From NCBI GenBank assembly GCA_024236155.1, contig JACKLA010000001.1:186001-250000 (forward strand): a stretch of 64,000 nt of DNA, in the 5' to 3' direction. Position 1 is the first letter of the stretch, and each line of letters opens with the position of its first letter. Under the pieces are notes generated by a model. That model made no database searches. It was given only the letters and a program-made list of their open reading frames with translations, and was not told the origin of the DNA. A program made the position numbers and the translations under genes. The DNA is from Sphingomonadaceae bacterium. GTDB taxonomy: Bacteria > Pseudomonadota > Alphaproteobacteria > Sphingomonadales > Sphingomonadaceae. Below, one piece after another: positions 59,734-64,000 of this stretch.

Positions 59734-62420
59734 TGATCTGTCTCCAATTCTTGTCCGAAAATCTCTTTCCACTCCCGCGCAACGCATTGGCGTGCTGCTT
59801 CGAGCGCGTCGAGCTGGTCCCCTATCGTTGCGAAACCGCAAACATGCGCCAGGGCAGCGGCTGCGCTGGGGTGCGGGACATCCAGCGACGGCGCAAGCAA
59901 CCGCGCCGACACCAGTGTGCGCCCCATCAGCCCGTAGGCGTCGATCATGGCATGCGATAGCAGGCCGCTCGCCACCAGTTCCGCGATCGCATCACCAAGG
60001 TCGGGCCGGAACGCCACCCGATCGCGCAGCTGGAGGAAGTGGACGATGAACTCGATATCGACCAGGCCGCCGCGCAACAGTTTGACGTCGAGCGGCCCGC
60101 CGGGCGGCTTGTGCGCAGCCATATCCGTGCGCATCGCCAGCACATCCTCACGCAGTTTTTCGGCATCGCGCGGCATTGCAAGGATCCGCGCCACGATCCG
60201 CTCGAGCGCCTCGCACTCGCTTGGGGGGCCGCCCACGGCGCGCGCTCGGGTGAGGGCCATATGTTCCCATGTCCACGCCTCTTCGCGCTGGTAGCGTTCG
60301 AAGCTGTCAAAACTCACGGCCAGCGGACCTTGTGCGCCCTGCGGCCTCAGCCTTGTATCGATCTCGTAGAGAGCGCCTTCCGCTGTCGGTACGCTCAGCG
60401 CCGCGCTCACCCGTTGGGCGAGCCGGTTGAAATAGAGCGTGGGGCCAATTGGACGCTGTCCGTCGCTCTCACCCTCGAAATCGCCGCTGAACAGGTAAAC
60501 AATGTCGAGATCGGACGCATGGGTCAGCGCGCCGCCGCCAAGCCGCCCCAGGCCGATGATCGCCATGTTTCGATCGGCAAACCGGCCATGGACCCGAGCA
60601 AATTCCCCTTCTGCGGCGCGCAGCGCAACGCGCAGCCCGGCTTCTGCGAGGCGGGACAGGGCGGCTGCAATCTCGAGCGGATCATGCCCACCCGAAATCA
60701 GTTGTACGCCCAGTGCAAATCGGGTCTCTCCGGTAACGACACGAATCCGGTCGAGCTGCGCCTCGTAATCGGCATCGGGGCCGACCGCCTCCATTCGAGC
60801 GACCAGTTCGCCGACTTCTCCGGGCAAGTCGAAGGCACTTCGATCGATCAATGTGTCGAGCAGTTCGGGCCGCCGCCCCAGCGCATCGGCGAGCGGCTCG
60901 GCAAGCGTCAATATGCGGACCAGCTGTTCGAGCAGCCCCGGCCTCGCTTCGATCAGGCGGAACAGGTTGATCGCGCTCGATGCGGACTCAAGCAGTTGTT
61001 CCCAGCGCAGCAAGGCGCGTTCTGGATCGGGTGCTTCGGCCAGCGATTCGAGCAGCGCCGGACGGATCGCCTCGAAGGCGGCCAGCGCCGCCGGGCTGCG
61101 CAGGCTGCGATAGCGCCCATCGCTCCAGCCACGTACACGCTCCGCAGTTCCTTGCGGATCGACGAAACCCAGCTGCCCCAGCTCTTCCGGCAGGCTGGCG
61201 ACCGTGCTTCCGGTGTCCCCGCGCTCGACATCGATCAGCCGGTCGAACCGCTCGGCAACCGGTTCAGTCAAACTACGGCAATGCGCCAGGAAGGCATCGG
61301 GATCGGCAAACCCGGCAAGGCCCGCAACCTGCGCCAGCCCATCGCCTGCGGGTATCGAATGGGTTTGCCGATCCTCGACCATCTGCAGCCGATGTTCGAT
61401 CACCCGCAAGCCGTCGTAACAATCGCCCAGCACCTGCGCATCTTCGGAGCCGATAATCCCCGCAGCAGCCAGCGCATCGAGCGCCGCGCGGGTTCCGCGA
61501 ACCCGTAGCGATGGATCGCGCCCGCCATGGATCAGCTGGTGGGTCTGGGCGAAGAACTCAACCTCGCGGATGCCCCCGCGCCCCTGTTTGAGGTTGAAGC
61601 CCGGCCCCGGCTCGCGTGGACCGTCATAGTTGGCGCGAATGCGCACGGTCAGCCGCTCGATTTCCTGTATCGCCCCGAAATCGAGGCTGCGCCGCCACAC
61701 GAAGGGGCGGATGGCCGCCAGGAAATCCTCACCCGCTGCAACGTCGCCCGCGCAAGATCGAGCACGGATGAAAGCCGCACGCTCCCACGTAAGCGCACTC
61801 GACTCGTAATGCGTCAGTGCCGCGTTGCAAGACACGGCAAGCGGGCTGACTTCCGACGCAGGGCGCAGGCGCAGATCGACGCGAAAGACGTATCCTTCCT
61901 GCGTAGTGTCGGCGAGAAGGCGGACGATTTCACGCGCATAGCGTTGCGCCGCCTCTCCCGGCTCATCGCGTTCTCGCCGGCGCAGGCGTTCGGGGTCGAA
62001 CAGCAGGATCGGGTCGATGTCCGAGCTGTAATTGAGTTCACCTGCGCCATGCTTGCCAAGCGCCAGCGCGAGGAAGCCATCGGACGATGCTCCTTCCACC
62101 CGCCGATCGATCACCGAGGTGATAGCTGTGTCGAGCGCGCGATCGGCAAAACTCGATAACTCGCGCATTACCCTGTCGACGGGAAAGGCCCCGGCCAGGT
62201 CGCCGATCGCCAGTGTCGTCGCGAGAGCAAGCCTTTCGCGGCGTAACGCCACGCCCGCATCCTCGCTCGAACCGGCACGGCTACTTGACCATTCCATCGC
62301 ACCCGCTTCGTTGCCCGCTGCAAGAAGCGTTTCCAGTTCGGGTTGCCGGTCCAGCGAAAGAGCGAGAAACGGTGCGCATCTGCGCGCGCGTTCGATCGCT
62401 TCGGGCCAGTCTGCACTCAT
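59730..62420 (-). CDS. glnE: Glutamine synthetase adenylyltransferase/deadenylyltransferase
   Basis: An 896-residue bifunctional enzyme that attaches and removes AMP on glutamine synthetase in response to nitrogen. ATG 62420 gives MSADWPEAIERARRC; the frame runs 159 more codons upstream, but only as antisense of the M28 gene. The two nucleotidyltransferase domains show LGKHGAGELNYSSDIDPILL (deadenylylation half) and IIGLGRLGGGALTHASDLDI (adenylylation half). Between them lies the helical linker. Length is normal. It acts in the same nitrogen circuit as gltBD at 28-34 kb. Confidence 0.97.
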   Translation of the reverse strand: MSADWPEAIERARRCAPFLALSLDRQPELETLLAAGNEAGAMEWSSSRAGSSEDAGVALRRERLALATTLAIGDLAGAFPVDRVMRELSSFADRALDTAITSVIDRRVEGASSDGFLALALGKHGAGELNYSSDIDPILLFDPERLRRRERDEPGEAAQRYAREIVRLLADTTQEGYVFRVDLRLRPASEVSPLAVSCNAALTHYESSALTWERAAFIRARSCAGDVAAGEDFLAAIRPFVWRRSLDFGAIQEIERLTVRIRANYDGPREPGPGFNLKQGRGGIREVEFFAQTHQLIHGGRDPSLRVRGTRAALDALAAAGIIGSEDAQVLGDCYDGLRVIEHRLQMVEDRQTHSIPAGDGLAQVAGLAGFADPDAFLAHCRSLTEPVAERFDRLIDVERGDTGSTVASLPEELGQLGFVDPQGTAERVRGWSDGRYRSLRSPAALAAFEAIRPALLESLAEAPDPERALLRWEQLLESASSAINLFRLIEARPGLLEQLVRILTLAEPLADALGRRPELLDTLIDRSAFDLPGEVGELVARMEAVGPDADYEAQLDRIRVVTGETRFALGVQLISGGHDPLEIAAALSRLAEAGLRVALRAAEGEFARVHGRFADRNMAIIGLGRLGGGALTHASDLDIVYLFSGDFEGESDGQRPIGPTLYFNRLAQRVSAALSVPTAEGALYEIDTRLRPQGAQGPLAVSFDSFERYQREEAWTWEHMALTRARAVGGPPSECEALERIVARILAMPRDAEKLREDVLAMRTDMAAHKPPGGPLDVKLLRGGLVDIEFIVHFLQLRDRVAFRPDLGDAIAELVASGLLSHAMIDAYGLMGRTLVSARLLAPSLDVPHPSAAAALAHVCGFATIGDQLDALEAARQCVAREWKEIFGQELETDQ

Positions 62421-62529
62421 GCGCCTGCCCTGCCTTCCCGACGCGCGCGACGCAAGCATTGCGCTTGCGGGCAAGGCAGGGCTTTGCAATGGAGGCGCAT
62501 TGCAATCCAGCAGGGATGAGGAAACTTCC

Positions 62530-64000
62530 ATGATCCGCACGATATTCGCAACCGCAGGCGCGCTGACGCTCGCAGCCTGCAACCTGGCCGATGGCGGCGC
62601 CGACAGCGCATCGCTCGATATCCCCGAAGTGACCGATGGCGACCTGTCCGAAGCGACGATGAAGGATGTCACGCGCGAGCTGTCATCCGATGCATTCGAG
62701 GGCCGCATGCCGGGCAGCGCAGGCGAGGAAAAGACCGTCGCCCTGCTGACCGAGAAGTTCAAGGCCGCCGGGCTCGAGCCGGGCAATAACGGATCGTGGG
62801 TGCAGAAAGTCCCGCTGGTCGAGATCACCGGCAAGGATTTCGCCCCGCTGACCATTTCGGGCGGCGACGGCGAACCGATGGCACTCGAATACGGCAAGGA
62901 CTGGGTCGGCGTGACCTATCGCGAGGATGCCGCAACGAGCCTTGCCGACAGCGAGCTGGTGTTCGTCGGATATGGCATCAATGCACCCGAGAAGGGCTGG
63001 AACGACTACGCCGGCGTCGACATGAAGGGGAAGACGGCGGTCATCCTCGTCAACGATCCGGACTTCGGGACCGAGGGGCTGGAAGGTCCGTTCAACGGCA
63101 AGGCGATGACTTATTACGGGCGCTGGACCTACAAATATGAAGAGGCCGCGCGGCAGGGAGCTGCGGGTGCCATCATCATCCACGAAACCGAACCCGCCAG
63201 CTATGGCTGGAATGTGGTCGAATCGTCATGGTCCGGCCCGCAGGCCTACGCCCAGCGCGGCGAGAATGCACCGCCGCTGACGCAGATGAACGGCTGGGTG
63301 CAAAAGCCGGTGGCCGAGAAGATCTTTGCTGCAGCAGGCAAGGACCTGTCAGAACTGGCTTCGGCGGCGAAAGGCAAGGGATTCAAACCGGTATCGCTGG
63401 GCCTCAAGGCCGGGACGAGCTTCAAGAACGATATCCGCAAGTTCGAATCGCAGAACGTGATCGGTATTCTCAAGGGCAAGACGCAGCCCGAGGAATATGT
63501 GATCCACACCGCGCACTGGGATCATCTTGGCCGCTGCACCGCTGCGCCTGATGGCGACGACATCTGCAACGGCGCGGTCGACAATGCCACCGGCACCGCC
63601 GCGCTGGTTGCCTTGGCCGAAGCGCATGCAAAGGCTGGCGCAGCCGATCGCAGCCTAGTGTTCCTTGCCGTAACCGCTGAGGAATCGGGCCTGCTCGGCG
63701 CCTATTATTACGCTTCGAACCCGGTCTTCCCGCTCAGCCAGACCGTGGGCGGCATCAATATGGACGCGTTCCTGGTCGCCGGGCCGAGCAAGGATGTCAC
63801 CGTGGTCGGCCCCGGCAAGTCGCAGCTCGACCAGTTCCTCAACAAGGCACTCAAGGCGAGCGGGCGCACGCCGACCCCCAACCCGAACCCCGAGGCCGGT
63901 TACTACTACCGCTCCGACCATTTCGCCTTCGCCAAGCAGGGCGTGCCTATGCTCTATGTCGATGGGGGCGAAGATCTCGTCGATGGCGGCACGGAAGCGG
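62530..64000 (+). CDS. M28 family aminopeptidase, lipoprotein (3' end cut by window)
   Basis: Frame open from ATG 62530 (with GATGAGG-like site) to the window end, at least 490 residues. It begins with a lipoprotein signal (MIRTIFATAGALTLAACNLA, Cys 17). A PA-type region runs through about residues 130-225 (VFVGYGINAPEKGWNDYAGV, AAGAIIIHETEPASYGWN). The zinc peptidase domain has HTAHWDHLG (about 323-331), NGAVDNATGTAALVALAEA (with metal Asp), AVTAEESGLLGAYYYA (catalytic Glu) and INMDAFL. It would act on peptides outside the inner membrane. It is divergent from glnE, with 109 bases between starts. Confidence 0.93.
   Translation, partial: MIRTIFATAGALTLAACNLADGGADSASLDIPEVTDGDLSEATMKDVTRELSSDAFEGRMPGSAGEEKTVALLTEKFKAAGLEPGNNGSWVQKVPLVEITGKDFAPLTISGGDGEPMALEYGKDWVGVTYREDAATSLADSELVFVGYGINAPEKGWNDYAGVDMKGKTAVILVNDPDFGTEGLEGPFNGKAMTYYGRWTYKYEEAARQGAAGAIIIHETEPASYGWNVVESSWSGPQAYAQRGENAPPLTQMNGWVQKPVAEKIFAAAGKDLSELASAAKGKGFKPVSLGLKAGTSFKNDIRKFESQNVIGILKGKTQPEEYVIHTAHWDHLGRCTAAPDGDDICNGAVDNATGTAALVALAEAHAKAGAADRSLVFLAVTAEESGLLGAYYYASNPVFPLSQTVGGINMDAFLVAGPSKDVTVVGPGKSQLDQFLNKALKASGRTPTPNPNPEAGYYYRSDHFAFAKQGVPMLYVDGGEDLVDGGTEA

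Noticed and set aside
62421..62897. An extra 159 codons in frame before the chosen glnE start
   Set aside because: They are antisense to the M28 peptidase, and the normal GlnE N-terminus begins at 62420.

Overview
The window looks like chromosome of an alphaproteobacterium of the order Sphingomonadales, most likely family Erythrobacteraceae. This is inferred from the high G+C content, strong G/C bias at third codon positions, many GTG starts and ATGA/GTGA stop-start overlaps, and the gene repertoire (XrtA-type polysaccharide genes, CaiB/BaiF and thiolase cassettes, DUF3576-leuS-lptE-holA order, SPFH genes). It is almost entirely coding. I found no rRNA, tRNA, CRISPR array, transposase or phage genes.

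Layout. 1-2.3 kb: ribA (5' end outside the window), a GNAT acetyltransferase and a Sel1-repeat protein. 2.3-6.6 kb, minus strand: a secreted beta-helix protein, a small membrane protein, a ribbon-helix-helix protein and an SPFH protein preceded by a striking 30-bp palindrome, then recQ. 6.8-11.2 kb: two small lipoproteins and an acyl-CoA dehydrogenase / CoA-transferase / thiolase operon. 11.2-18.4 kb: ppk2, phhA, a YeaQ-like protein, uppP, an M13 peptidase lipid-export-type ABC transporter region. 18.5-22.9 kb: phaZ (TTG start, with a duplicated TGCA-type site upstream), two membrane-associated proteins, a thiolase and a MaoC hydratase. 23-28 kb: a membrane O-ligase-like protein and a glycosyltransferase of the exosortase-A-associated kind, followed by a long Ala/Pro-rich membrane protein. 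28.2-34.4 kb: gltB-gltD.

34.4-38 kb: an acid phosphatase, ung, rnd, lptC and lptA. 38-40.8 kb is visibly AT-richer and holds a membrane-anchored regulator-like protein divergent from a tandem PilZ-like protein and a small secreted protein. This looks like an acquired or fast-evolving segment sitting where lptB would often be. 40.8-45.5 kb: DUF3576-leuS-lptE-holA (minus strand). 45.9-48 kb: a secreted protein, phaB, a small membrane protein and a ribbon-helix-helix protein. 48-53.5 kb: murA, galU, a DUF4259 protein, and a flotillin/YqiJ pair. 53.9-57.5 kb: a translationally coupled acyl-CoA synthetase / cytochrome P450 / SDR operon. 57.6-64 kb: an M23 peptidase, then glnE-bcp-DUF455 with overlapping stops and starts, and a divergent M28 lipoprotein peptidase cut by the window end.

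Recurring themes are cell-envelope assembly (uppP, murA, galU, lptA/C/E, M23, two SPFH systems), acyl-CoA and polyhydroxyalkanoate metabolism (two thiolases, phaB, phaZ, MaoC, CoA-transferase, acyl-CoA synthetase) and ammonia assimilation (gltBD, glnE). The items I consider most worth checking are the palindrome controlling the SPFH operon, the paired sites before phaZ, the orphan exosortase-A-type genes, and the AT-rich regulator/PilZ segment. All assignments come from reading the sequence; no database search was run.
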